A stretch of DNA of 19,465 bases from Brevundimonas sp. UBA986 (GTDB lineage Bacteria; Pseudomonadota; Alphaproteobacteria; Caulobacterales; Caulobacteraceae): assembly GCA_002292165.1 (NCBI GenBank), contig DBBK01000083.1, positions 1-19,465 on the forward strand. The letters are read 5' to 3'. The notes beneath the pieces were generated by a model that was not told the origin of the DNA, searched no databases, and saw nothing but the letters and a program-made list of their open reading frames with translations. The translations under genes and the position numbers were made by a program. Every line of letters begins with the position of its first letter. Within the stretch, counting starts at the first letter, position 1. Positions 1 through 6,695 of this stretch are shown here, one piece after another.

Positions 1-2
1 CG

Positions 3-488
3 CGCGGCGACGGCGTCGGCGTCGAGATCCCCGAGCTGGCCGCCCCGCTGGAGATCGGCAAGGGCCGCATCGTGCGCGAGGGGACGGCCGTCGCCATCCT
101 GTCGCTGGGCACCCGCCTGCAGGAATCGCTCAAGGCCGCCGACCTGCTGGCCGCCCGCGGCGTCTCGGCCACCGTCGCCGACGCCCGCTTCGCCAAGCCG
201 CTCGACGCCGACATGATCCTGCGTCTGGCGCGCGAGCATGAGTGCCTGATCACGGTGGAGGAGGGCGCCATGGGCGGCTTCGGCGCCTTCGTGCTTCAGC
301 TTCTGGCCGAGAAGGGCGCGCTCGACGCCGGCCTCAAGGTCCGCACCCTGCACCTGCCCGACGTCTTCCAGGACCAGGACACCCCCGCCGGCATGTATGC
401 CACCGCCGGCCTCAACGCCGACCAGATCGCCGCCTCGGCCCTCGTGGCCCTTGGCGTCGCGGACGGGCGGGGTGCGGTAAGGGCCTGA
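3..488 (+). CDS. dxs: 1-deoxy-D-xylulose-5-phosphate synthase, C-terminal part (partial)
   Basis: The frame is open from the left edge, so the start lies outside the window. The visible part is about 161 residues and corresponds to the last part of DXS, the thiamine-diphosphate enzyme that joins pyruvate and glyceraldehyde-3-phosphate in the first step of the non-mevalonate isoprenoid pathway in the cytoplasm. It covers the end of the pyrimidine-binding region (PLEIGKGRIVREG) and the transketolase C-terminal domain, with the typical stretches AILSLGTRLQESL, DARFAKPLD, TVEEGAMGGFGAFV and LPDVFQDQ. The ThDP-binding motif and catalytic residues are off the window. The stop is TGA at 486-488 and the next gene starts 35 bases later on the same strand. 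Identification rests on family knowledge and is firm; the alternative, another transketolase-like enzyme, fits the FQDQ/AGMYATAGL ending less well. Confidence 0.95.
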   Translation, partial: RGDGVGVEIPELAAPLEIGKGRIVREGTAVAILSLGTRLQESLKAADLLAARGVSATVADARFAKPLDADMILRLAREHECLITVEEGAMGGFGAFVLQLLAEKGALDAGLKVRTLHLPDVFQDQDTPAGMYATAGLNADQIAASALVALGVADGRGAVRA

Positions 489-504
489 TTGCCGTTCTGG
501 TAAT

Positions 505-525
505 ATCCGGGTAAATTCTCCGGAT
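505..525 (+). promoter_or_regulatory. Small inverted repeat covering the start codon of the DUF2239 gene
   Basis: ATCCGG at 505-510 is complementary to CCGGAT at 520-525, with a 9-base A/T-rich loop between them. The right arm includes the first two bases of the ATG at 524-526. In the mRNA this 6-bp stem could cover the start region. No good Shine-Dalgarno sequence is visible upstream of this ATG. It may be a chance pairing. Confidence 0.25.
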
Positions 526-1069
526 GACCGTCAGCTGCACCGCCTTCGCCGGAGACCGCCGTATCGCCTCGGGCGCGCCGCGCGACGTCGTCCCGGCCGT
601 CAAGGCGGCGACCGAGGCCGGTGAGAGCGTCCTGATCTTCGACGACGCCGATGCGAAGCCTGTCGAGTTCGACCTGCGCGGCGACCTCGACGCCGTCCTC
701 GCCCGCCTGCCGGTTCCGGTCGAGGAGAAGAGGGGCCCCGGCCGTCCGAAGCTTGGCGTCACCGCCCGCGAGATCACCCTCCTGCCGCGCCACTGGGACT
801 GGCTGGCGGCCCAGCCCGGCGGCGCCTCCGTCGCCCTGCGCAAGCTCGTCGAAGGCGCCCTGCGCGACGCCGAAGGCCCCGACCGCGCCCGGCGCGCCAA
901 GGAAGCCGCCTATCGCTTCATGACCGCCATGGCCGGCGATCGCCCGGTCTATGAGGCCGCCGTCCGCGCGCTCTTCGCCGACGACTGGTCCGGTTTCGAC
1001 GCCGCGACCGCCGGCTGGCCCGCCGATGTGCGCGAGATGGCGGCGCGCCTGACTGGTCCGGCCCGGTGA
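524..1069 (+). CDS. DUF2239 family protein
   Basis: This is a 181-residue cytoplasmic protein of the DUF2239 family, whose molecular role is not established. The N-terminal part (residues 3-70; CTAFAGDRRIASG, then VLIFDDADAKPVEFDLRGD) matches the first half of the family, and the central RGPGRPKLGVTAREITLLPRHWDWL (about residues 72-96) is the most characteristic stretch. It contains an AT-hook-like RGPGRPK and a helix resembling ribbon-helix-helix tails (GGASVALRKLVEGAL). DNA binding is therefore possible but is only an inference. The ATG start at 524 has no clear ribosome-binding site. The TGA stop at 1067-1069 overlaps the GTG start of the following methyltransferase gene, so the two are probably translationally coupled. 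Confidence 0.85.
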   Translation: MTVSCTAFAGDRRIASGAPRDVVPAVKAATEAGESVLIFDDADAKPVEFDLRGDLDAVLARLPVPVEEKRGPGRPKLGVTAREITLLPRHWDWLAAQPGGASVALRKLVEGALRDAEGPDRARRAKEAAYRFMTAMAGDRPVYEAAVRALFADDWSGFDAATAGWPADVREMAARLTGPAR

Positions 1070-2748
1070 GTGATCCCGACGCCCTTCTCAAGACGGCGCG
1101 GGCGCTGGAGGCCTCTGGCGACGATGCGGCCGCCTTCCAGACCTTCAAGGCCTGCGCCCAGACCCATCCCCACACCGCCCCCGCCTGGCTCGGGTCCGCC
1201 CGCATCCTGATCCGTCAGGGCGACCGGGGGCTGGCGACCCAGGTGCTCAGCACCGGCCTGCGCGCCGTGGGCCACGCCGACCGGGGCCGCCTCGCCGCCG
1301 CCTTCGCCGCCCAGCTCGGCGCCTTCTCGGGTCGGACGTATCACCCGAAGCTGGAACAGGACCTGCTGGCCTGTTTCGCCGAGCCCGCCGTCGAGCATCA
1401 GGCCCTGGCCCGCGTCACCGCCGAGCTCCTGCTGGCGCGCGAGGCCTCGGGCGCAGCCCCGGCGGACCTCGACGCCGTCGCCGGCGACCCGCTGTGGTTG
1501 GCTTTCCTGTCGCTCTGCCTCAATGTCGAGGCGGCCATGGAGGCTAACATCGCCGCCCTCCGCGTCGCCCTGATCGCCAAAGTGGGGCAGGGGGAGGTTC
1601 CGGCCCCGCTGGAGCCCCTGACCTGCGCCCTCGCGCTTCAGGCCTTCGCGGGCGAGTATCTGGCGCCCGGTTTCGAGGCCAGTGACCCTCTGCTCCGGAC
1701 CCTTTCGGCGCCCCTCGCCGACCTGAGCCCCGGCCCCGACCTCATGGAGCGGCTGGCCGCCATCCCCGGCGGCTTCGGCGGCCAGCTGGTCAAACGCACC
1801 CTCGACGACCTCGTGGTCGAGCGCCGGCTGGCCCGCGCCTTCCCGACCCTGACCGAGCGCGGCGCCCAGGACACCGAAGATGCCGTCTCCGCCGCCGTGA
1901 GGCATCAGTACGAACTCAACCCCTATCCCCGCTGGTCCGAGCCCCCGACGCCCGACCAGCGCCCTCTCGCCTCCGTCATCGCCGCCCTCCCCGGCATCAT
2001 CGACCCCGGCCCGGTCAACCGCCTGCTGATCGCCGGCTGTGGCACGGGCTATGAGGCCATCGACCTGGCCCGCACCGACCCGACTCTTCGGATCACGGCG
2101 CTGGACCTCAGCCGCCCCAGCCTCGCCTATGGCGCGCGCATGGCCACCGAGCTCGGCGTCCGCGCCATCGACTTCCGTCAGGGCGATATTCTGCATCTGG
2201 AGCCGCTCGAGGGCGCGTTCGACGTCGCCGTCTCGACCGGGGTCCTGCACCATATGGACGACCCGGCGGCGGGTCTGGCCTCGATGGTCGGGACCCTGCG
2301 CCCCGGCGGCGTGCTGCGCCTCGGCCTCTACAGCGAGCGCGCCCGCGCCGCCGTCCGCGCCGCCCAGTCGGAGATTCGCGCGCGCGGCCTGACCGCCAGT
2401 CCCGACGATATCCGCGCCTTCCGCCAGATCGTGCTGGACGCACCGGCACACTCGCCGCTGGCCCCCCTACGCACCAGCGATGACTTCTACAGCCTCAGCG
2501 GCTGTCGCGATCTCGTCTTCCATGTGCAGGAACGAGCCTATGACCCCTTGGGCCTCATGGACCTGCTGGCGGGCGCCGGCCTGACCCTCGTCGGCTTCGA
2601 TGCGCCGGAGGAGGCCATGGCCCGCTTCCACGAGCGTCACGGCCCGGCGGCGAACACCCTCGACCTGACCCTCTGGGACGCTGTCGAGGCCGACCATCCC
2701 GGCCTGTTCGCCGGGATGTACCACCTGTGGGCCCAGAAGCCCCTCTAG
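1066..2748 (+). CDS. TPR-containing class I SAM-dependent methyltransferase
   Basis: This 560-residue protein has a tetratricopeptide-like helical N-terminal region (about residues 1-70; ARALEASGDDAAAFQTFKAC, then AWLGSARILIRQGD) followed by a Rossmann methyltransferase domain. The methyltransferase part begins with RHQYELNPYPRW (279-290), a signature of this TPR-methyltransferase group. It contains the SAM-binding loop AGCGTG (323-328), an acidic residue after strand 2 (ALDLS), and STGVLHHMDDP (390-400). The substrate is unknown; small molecules, protein and DNA cannot be told apart from the sequence. The start is GTG at 1066, overlapping the DUF2239 stop in GTGA. The stop TAG (2746-2748) shares CTAG with the stop of the convergent kdgK gene. 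No membrane segment or signal peptide is seen. Confidence 0.85.
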   Translation: MSDPDALLKTARALEASGDDAAAFQTFKACAQTHPHTAPAWLGSARILIRQGDRGLATQVLSTGLRAVGHADRGRLAAAFAAQLGAFSGRTYHPKLEQDLLACFAEPAVEHQALARVTAELLLAREASGAAPADLDAVAGDPLWLAFLSLCLNVEAAMEANIAALRVALIAKVGQGEVPAPLEPLTCALALQAFAGEYLAPGFEASDPLLRTLSAPLADLSPGPDLMERLAAIPGGFGGQLVKRTLDDLVVERRLARAFPTLTERGAQDTEDAVSAAVRHQYELNPYPRWSEPPTPDQRPLASVIAALPGIIDPGPVNRLLIAGCGTGYEAIDLARTDPTLRITALDLSRPSLAYGARMATELGVRAIDFRQGDILHLEPLEGAFDVAVSTGVLHHMDDPAAGLASMVGTLRPGGVLRLGLYSERARAAVRAAQSEIRARGLTASPDDIRAFRQIVLDAPAHSPLAPLRTSDDFYSLSGCRDLVFHVQERAYDPLGLMDLLAGAGLTLVGFDAPEEAMARFHERHGPAANTLDLTLWDAVEADHPGLFAGMYHLWAQKPL

Positions 2749-3764
2749 CGCTTGATGTCGAACCCGTCGGCGTCCATCGCGGCGCGGACCTCGGCGGCGG
2801 TGAACAGGTTGAAGTCCCCGTGCACCGAATGCTTCAGCCCGGCGGCCGCCAGGCCGAAGGCCAGGGCCTCTTCGTCGGACCAGCCGCTCCAGACGCCGAA
2901 CAGCACGCCCGAGGCGAAGGCGTCGCCGCCCCCGACCCGGTCGATGACGCCGGTCAGATGGATCGGCTCGGCGTGGACCTCGCCATCCCGCGTCAGCATT
3001 ACGGCCGAAAGCGCCTGATCCGCCACGCTCTCCTGAACCCGCAGGGTGCAACAGATGCGCTCCAGCTTGGGGAAGGCCTCGAAGGCCGCGACCGCCGCCA
3101 TCCGCCGCCGCTCATGCGGATCGTCGGAGACGAAGGTCTTGCCCAGCACCAGGGCGAAGTCGCGCTCGTCGGCGAAGGCGATCGAGGCGGTCGACAGCAT
3201 GTGACCCAGCGTCTTCGGCGGATCGCCCGCCCATTCGCTCCACAGCTTGCCGCGGAAGTTTCCGTCGAAGGAGACCTTCACCCCCGCCTTGGCGGCGGCG
3301 TCCACGGCCTGGATCGCGGCGCGGGTGCCGGTCGGACCGACCGCGGGCGTCACGCCCGAGACGTGCAGCCACTCTACACCCTCCAGCAGGGCCGGCCAGT
3401 CGAATGCGGTGTCCACATTCTGGACGAAGGCCGAGCCGGCGCGGTCGTACAGCACATCGGCCGGACGGCGCACCGCCCCCGGCGTCATGAAGTACAGCCC
3501 CATCCGGCCGGGCCGGAACTCCACGCCCGAGGTGTCGACGCCGTGTTTGCGCAGCTCGTCGCGCACGCCGTAACCCAGCGCATTGTCCGGCAGGACGGTC
3601 GCGGCGGCCACGGGCGCGCCGAAGCGGGCCAGGGACACGGCCACATTGGCCTCGGCGCCGCCGGGGCGGACCGTCAGGGTGTTGCCCTGCATCAGCAGTT
3701 CGCCCTCGGGCGGGTTCAGACGCAGCAGCATTTCGCCGAAGCAGAGGATCTTTTTCGCGGTCAT
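2745..3764 (-). CDS. kdgK: 2-keto-3-deoxygluconate kinase (PfkB family)
   Basis: This 339-residue ribokinase/PfkB-family sugar kinase is read here as KDG kinase. It would phosphorylate 2-keto-3-deoxy-D-gluconate with ATP to KDPG, which feeds the Entner-Doudoroff aldolase. The N-terminal half has the PfkB glycine motif RPGGAEANVAVSLARFG (33-49). The C-terminal signature DRVGGGDAFASGVLFG (275-290) holds the catalytic base Asp281. The substrate assignment comes from the neighbourhood, since kduD ends only 20 bases upstream and would supply its substrate. Length fits KdgK (about 310-340). The start is ATG at 3764 with a weak ribosome-binding site, consistent with coupling inside an operon. No KDPG aldolase gene is in the window. 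The alternative of 2-dehydro-3-deoxygalactonokinase is less likely next to kduI and kduD. Confidence 0.88.
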   Translation of the reverse strand: MTAKKILCFGEMLLRLNPPEGELLMQGNTLTVRPGGAEANVAVSLARFGAPVAAATVLPDNALGYGVRDELRKHGVDTSGVEFRPGRMGLYFMTPGAVRRPADVLYDRAGSAFVQNVDTAFDWPALLEGVEWLHVSGVTPAVGPTGTRAAIQAVDAAAKAGVKVSFDGNFRGKLWSEWAGDPPKTLGHMLSTASIAFADERDFALVLGKTFVSDDPHERRRMAAVAAFEAFPKLERICCTLRVQESVADQALSAVMLTRDGEVHAEPIHLTGVIDRVGGGDAFASGVLFGVWSGWSDEEALAFGLAAAGLKHSVHGDFNLFTAAEVRAAMDADGFDIKR

Positions 3765-3784
3765 GTCAGGACGCTAGCGCGGTA

Positions 3785-4543
3785 TCAGCGCGCCAGCCAG
3801 CCGCCGTCGACCGGCAGGGTGATGCCCTGCACATAGTCCGACGCGCTCGACGACAGGAAGACCGCGGCGCCGCCGATGTCCGACGGATCGCCCCAGCGCC
3901 CGGCCGGGATGCGGCCCAGGATCTCTTTCGAGCGCACCGGGTCGTCCTGCAGGGCCTGGGTGTTGTCGGTGGCGAAATAGCCGGGGGCGATGGCGTTGGC
4001 GTTGATGCCGTGCTTGGCCCACTCATTGGCCATCAGCTTGGTCAGGCCCGCGACGCCGGACTTGGACGCCGTATAGGACGGCACCCGGATGCCGCCCTGG
4101 TAGGACAGCATGGAGGCGGTGTTGACGATCTTCCCGCCGCGCCCGCCCGCGATCATGGTCTTCACCACGGCCTGGGACAGGAAGAAGACGGTCTTCAGGT
4201 TGACGTTCATCACGTCGTCCCAGTCCTGCTCGGTGAAGTCGACCGCGTCGTTGCGGCGGATGATGCCGGCGTTGTTGATCAGGATGTCGATGGGGCCCAG
4301 ACCCTTCTCGGCTTCCTCGATGATGCGGCCGATCGGCTCCATCGACATCAGGTCGGCCTGGATCGAGATCGCACGGCGGCCCTTGGCCAGCACCTTGCCG
4401 ACGGTGTCGTCCGAGGCGCGGCGGGCGACCGAGGCGATGTCGGCGCCGGCGTCGGCCAGGGCAAGGGCGATGCCCTGACCGATGCCCACATTGCCGCCGG
4501 TGACGAGGGCGACCTTGCCTTCAAGGCTGAACGGATTGGTCAT
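3785..4543 (-). CDS. kduD: 2-dehydro-3-deoxy-D-gluconate 5-dehydrogenase (SDR)
   Basis: This 252-residue classical short-chain dehydrogenase/reductase reduces 2,5-diketo-3-deoxygluconate to 2-keto-3-deoxygluconate with NAD(P)H. It has the cofactor loop TGGNVGIG (15-22), NNAG (90-93), and the catalytic set Ser144 (NTASML), Tyr157 and Lys161 (SYTASK). The IAPGYFATDNT segment and the C-terminal ending PVDGGWLAR are typical of KduD. The length matches the E. coli enzyme closely. The gene starts 7 bases after the kduI stop and ends 20 bases before kdgK, in the order of the pathway. The cytoplasmic location is inferred from the absence of a signal peptide. Confidence 0.93.
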   Translation of the reverse strand: MTNPFSLEGKVALVTGGNVGIGQGIALALADAGADIASVARRASDDTVGKVLAKGRRAISIQADLMSMEPIGRIIEEAEKGLGPIDILINNAGIIRRNDAVDFTEQDWDDVMNVNLKTVFFLSQAVVKTMIAGGRGGKIVNTASMLSYQGGIRVPSYTASKSGVAGLTKLMANEWAKHGINANAIAPGYFATDNTQALQDDPVRSKEILGRIPAGRWGDPSDIGGAAVFLSSSASDYVQGITLPVDGGWLAR

Positions 4544-4550
4544 GACAGGC

Positions 4551-5384
4551 CTACTTGAGTTGACAGATATCGAGCACGTTCATGTCGGTATAGTCGACGT
4601 TCTCGCCGCCCATGGCCCAGATGAAGGTGTAGTTGGAAGTTCCGGCGCCCATATGGATCGACCAGGGCGGGCTGATCACGGCCTCACTGTCGGCCATGAC
4701 GATATGTCGCTGGGCGTCGGGCCGGCCCATGAAGTGATAGAGGCGGTTCTCGTCGCCCAGTTCGAAATAGAAATAGGCCTCGGAGCGACGCTCGTGCACG
4801 TGCGGCGGCATGGTGTTCCACACGCTGCCGGGCTTCAGCATCGTCAGCCCCATGACCAGCTGGCACGACTTGCACACGCCGGGGATGATGTACTGGTAGA
4901 TGGTCCGGTCGTTGGAGGTTTCCAGCGACCCACGCTCCATCGAAATGGCCTGGTCGATGGAGATCTGCTGCACCTCATAGGCCGCATGGGCCGGGGTGGA
5001 GACCAGGTAGAAGCGCGTGTCGCCCGCGAAGCTGACCTCGGCCGAACCCATCGGGATATAGAGGCCGTCCTTGGGCTTCAGGGTGAAGGTCCGGCCGTCG
5101 ACGGTGACGGTTCCCTCGCTCTGGCCGACATTGATCGCGCCCAGCTCGCGGCGCTCCAGATAGGGCTTGCCCGCAGCTGAGGCCGGCTCGATCTGGACGG
5201 GCAGGCTGACGGTTCCGCCCGCCGGTTCAGCCCCGCCGATCACCATCCGGTCCATATGGGTGTAGTTGAGCCGCACCTCGCCCGGTGCGAACAGGTCCTG
5301 GATCAGGTAGCGGTCGCGCAACTCGTCGGTCGTGGCGCCCGCCATCGACGAGGGATGGGTGGCGTGGTAGGTTTTGCGGTACAT
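4551..5384 (-). CDS. kduI: 4-deoxy-L-threo-5-hexosulose-uronate ketol-isomerase
   Basis: KduI is a cupin metalloenzyme that isomerises 5-keto-4-deoxyuronate, derived from unsaturated uronates released by pectin lyases and related enzymes, to 2,5-diketo-3-deoxygluconate. The 277 residues match the usual length of about 278. The zinc ligands are visible as His195, His197 and Glu202 in HVHERRSEAYFYFE, and His244 in PPWSIHMGAG. The frame is open further upstream, to 5498, but the ATG at 5384 is preceded by GGGAGGAT at a good distance and gives the normal N-terminus MYRKTYHATHP. It heads the kduI-kduD-kdgK operon, and its promoter region is shared with the divergent RpiB-fold isomerase gene. Confidence 0.95.
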   Translation of the reverse strand: MYRKTYHATHPSSMAGATTDELRDRYLIQDLFAPGEVRLNYTHMDRMVIGGAEPAGGTVSLPVQIEPASAAGKPYLERRELGAINVGQSEGTVTVDGRTFTLKPKDGLYIPMGSAEVSFAGDTRFYLVSTPAHAAYEVQQISIDQAISMERGSLETSNDRTIYQYIIPGVCKSCQLVMGLTMLKPGSVWNTMPPHVHERRSEAYFYFELGDENRLYHFMGRPDAQRHIVMADSEAVISPPWSIHMGAGTSNYTFIWAMGGENVDYTDMNVLDICQLK

Positions 5385-5553
5385 TCGGTGATCCTCCCAC
5401 CTGTCGTTGCGACGGTTGGTAACCGGTGTCATATTCAAATGCAAATACAGGAGCGGTGGTGTAGACCGCCATCTTGATCCCGATACCCCCCAACGCACGC
5501 CGGGCGAAGTTCATAACGAACGCGGCCGTCTGCACCCGACCAAGAGGAAACCG
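5385..5553. promoter_or_regulatory. Divergent promoter region between kduI and the DhuI-like gene
   Basis: This 169-base divergent intergenic region must hold promoters for both directions. It contains an A/T-rich patch (5429-5448, around CATATTCAAATGCAAATAC) inside GC-rich DNA, next to a candidate operator at 5415-5431. Ribosome-binding sites are clear on both sides: GGGAGGAT for kduI and AGAGGAAA for the isomerase gene. I could not identify a -35/-10 pair with confidence in either direction. On the - strand ATGACA (5432-5427) is one base from a -35 consensus and is embedded in the operator candidate. Confidence 0.6.
5415..5431 (-). promoter_or_regulatory. Candidate LacI-type operator, copy A
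   Basis: Read on the - strand the sequence is TGACACCGGTTACCAAC. It matches the copy at 7829-7845 at 15 of 17 positions, including an uninterrupted TGACACCGGTT. The core ACCGGT is palindromic, as is common for LacI-family operators with a central CG. It lies about 30-45 bases upstream of the kduI start codon. Binding by the local LacI-family protein is an inference. Confidence 0.5.
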
Positions 5554-6216
5554 ATGAAAATCGCCCTGATCGTTGAAAACAGCCAGGCCGCCAAGAGCGC
5601 CACCATCCACGACGCCCTGACGTCGGTCGCCGTGCCCCTGGGCCACGAGGTCTTCCACTACGGCATGTACGCGCCGGAGGACAAAGCCTCCCTGACCTAC
5701 GTCATGAACGGCCTGCTGACCGGCATCCTGCTCAACTCGGGCGCCGCCGACTTCGTCGTCACGGGCTGCGGCACCGGCATGGGCTCCATGCTGGCCGCCA
5801 ACTCCATGCCCGGCGTCTTCTGCGGCCTGGTCATCGACCCGACCGACGCCTTCCTGTTCGGCCAGATCAACGACGGCAACGCCATCTCCATGCCCTACGC
5901 CAAGGGCTTCGGCTGGGCCGCCGAACTGAACCTGCAGGACGTCTACAAGAAGCTGTTCGAAGGCGAGCGCGGCCTGGGCTATCCCAAGGAGCGCGCCGAG
6001 ATCATGGCGAAGAACCGCGGCATCCTGAAGTCGCTGAAGGCCGTGACCTGCCACGACATGCTGACCGTCCTGAAGACCGTCGACCAGGACCTGCTCAAGG
6101 CCGCCATCGCGGGTGAGAAGTTCCAGGAATACTTCTTCGCCAGCGCCACGGACGCCGGCATCCGCGACTACATCCAGTCGGTCCTCGCCACTGCGCCGGT
6201 GCTTGAGCCCGCCTGA
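5554..6216 (+). CDS. RpiB/LacA/LacB-family sugar isomerase, DhuI-like
   Basis: This 220-residue protein has the RpiB/LacAB isomerase fold: the N-terminal MKIALIVENSQAAKS, the phosphate/active-site loop VVTGCGTGMGSML (68-80, Cys72), and NDGNAISMPYAKGFGWAAEL (106-125). It is longer than ordinary ribose-5-phosphate isomerase B (about 150) because of a C-terminal extension. Both its length and its sequence style (ENSQ start, VDPTDA, QEYFF) resemble DhuI of streptococci, an RpiB-family enzyme reported to isomerise 4-deoxy-5-ketouronate, the reaction of KduI. The position divergent from kduI supports a uronate role. The ATG at 5554 follows AGAGGAAA; earlier in-frame codons lack such a site. A strong terminator follows. 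The resemblance to DhuI is from memory and not an alignment; a pentose or other deoxysugar isomerase remains possible. Confidence 0.8.
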   Translation: MKIALIVENSQAAKSATIHDALTSVAVPLGHEVFHYGMYAPEDKASLTYVMNGLLTGILLNSGAADFVVTGCGTGMGSMLAANSMPGVFCGLVIDPTDAFLFGQINDGNAISMPYAKGFGWAAELNLQDVYKKLFEGERGLGYPKERAEIMAKNRGILKSLKAVTCHDMLTVLKTVDQDLLKAAIAGEKFQEYFFASATDAGIRDYIQSVLATAPVLEPA

Positions 6217-6245
6217 GGCTTTTCAGGCTGAGGCCTGAACGAACG

Positions 6246-6278
6246 ACGCCGGAGACCTGCGGGTCTCCGGCGTTTTTT
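6246..6278 (+). terminator. Rho-independent terminator after the DhuI-like gene
   Basis: ACGCCGGAGACC (6246-6257) pairs perfectly with GGTCTCCGGCGT (6262-6273) across a TGCG loop and is followed by a run of six T (6273-6278). It lies 30 bases after the stop codon of the isomerase gene. Confidence 0.93.
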
Positions 6279-6343
6279 GTGCTCCGGGTAGAACGCCACG
6301 CCACGGAACTTTTCTGGTCTCATGCCTGAAAGCGGACCCTTAG

Positions 6344-6371
6344 AATGTCTGAGAAGGGTGGGAAGCGGACA
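6344..6371. repeat. Degenerate 28-bp repeat, left copy
   Basis: The sequence begins AATGTCTGAGAAGGGTGGGA and ends in GCGGACA. It aligns without gaps to 6594-6621 with 21 of 28 positions identical. It resembles decayed intergenic sequences of the type (A)TGTCYGC...GGGT-GGAAGCGGACA that I associate with many alphaproteobacterial genomes. That association is from memory. Confidence 0.45.
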
Positions 6372-6380
6372 CGCGGTTGA

Positions 6381-6560
6381 TCACTTACTGACGTCTTCCG
6401 GTCCATATCCAACGCCAAACAGCGAGAACGCGCCTATCACAGCGAAGAATCCGAGAAACAGAACCCAGCCTTCCCAAGTTCTGGGAAATAGCGGCTTGCC
6501 AATACCCGGCCCGAACCAGTCGAGCGGGTGATTAAAGCGAAAGCGGCGGCGGGTTTTCAT
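6381..6560 (-). CDS. Small hypothetical membrane protein (59 aa)
   Basis: This short frame runs from ATG at 6560 to TGA at 6383-6381. The first part is basic and aromatic (MKTRRRFRFNHPLDWFGPGIGKP), followed by one clear hydrophobic segment, GWVLFLGFFAVIGAFSLFGV (residues 31-50), and a short acidic tail GYGPEDVSK. The composition is that of a real single-pass inner-membrane protein and not of an out-of-frame shadow: no Ala/Arg/Pro-rich low-complexity run, and regular aromatic residues. The region has a lower GC content than its neighbours. No strong ribosome-binding site is seen upstream. It lies between two degenerate repeats and runs towards the terminator of the convergent isomerase gene. 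I do not recognise a family and give no function. Confidence 0.6.
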   Translation of the reverse strand: MKTRRRFRFNHPLDWFGPGIGKPLFPRTWEGWVLFLGFFAVIGAFSLFGVGYGPEDVSK

Positions 6561-6593
6561 AACGCGAGTATGTCTGGTCGCCGCGTCCTCGCC

Positions 6594-6621
6594 AATGTCC
6601 GCAATGGGTCGGATGCCGACA
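6594..6621. repeat. Degenerate 28-bp repeat, right copy
   Basis: The sequence begins AATGTCCGCAATGGGTCGGA and ends in GCCGACA. It is the partner of 6344-6371 in the same orientation. The two copies lie on either side of the 59-residue ORF. Confidence 0.45.
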
Positions 6622-6674
6622 ATCGCTCATGCGCCGATAGCAGACATCGAGTGAGTTTCGCGGAACGCGCAATA

Positions 6675-6693
6675 CCGGTCGGATCGCGACCGG
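6675..6693 (-). terminator. Possible hairpin terminator after the LacI-family gene
   Basis: CCGGTCG (6675-6681) and CGACCGG (6687-6693) form a 7-bp GC-rich stem with a 5-base loop, starting two bases after the stop codon of the - strand regulator gene. No T-run follows on that strand, so termination here is uncertain. Confidence 0.35.
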
Positions 6694-6695
6694 CC

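Noticed and set aside
949..2451. Long open frame (about 500 codons) on the - strand opposite the methyltransferase gene
   Set aside because: It is antisense to a gene with clear motifs. The product is Gly/Ala/Arg/Gln/Asp-rich without any recognisable domain, the usual shadow in GC-rich DNA.
6674..6679. Third ACCGGT core downstream of the LacI-family gene
   Set aside because: Only the 6-base core is shared. The flanks do not match the 17-bp motif, it sits in a hairpin after the stop codon, and it is not in a promoter position.
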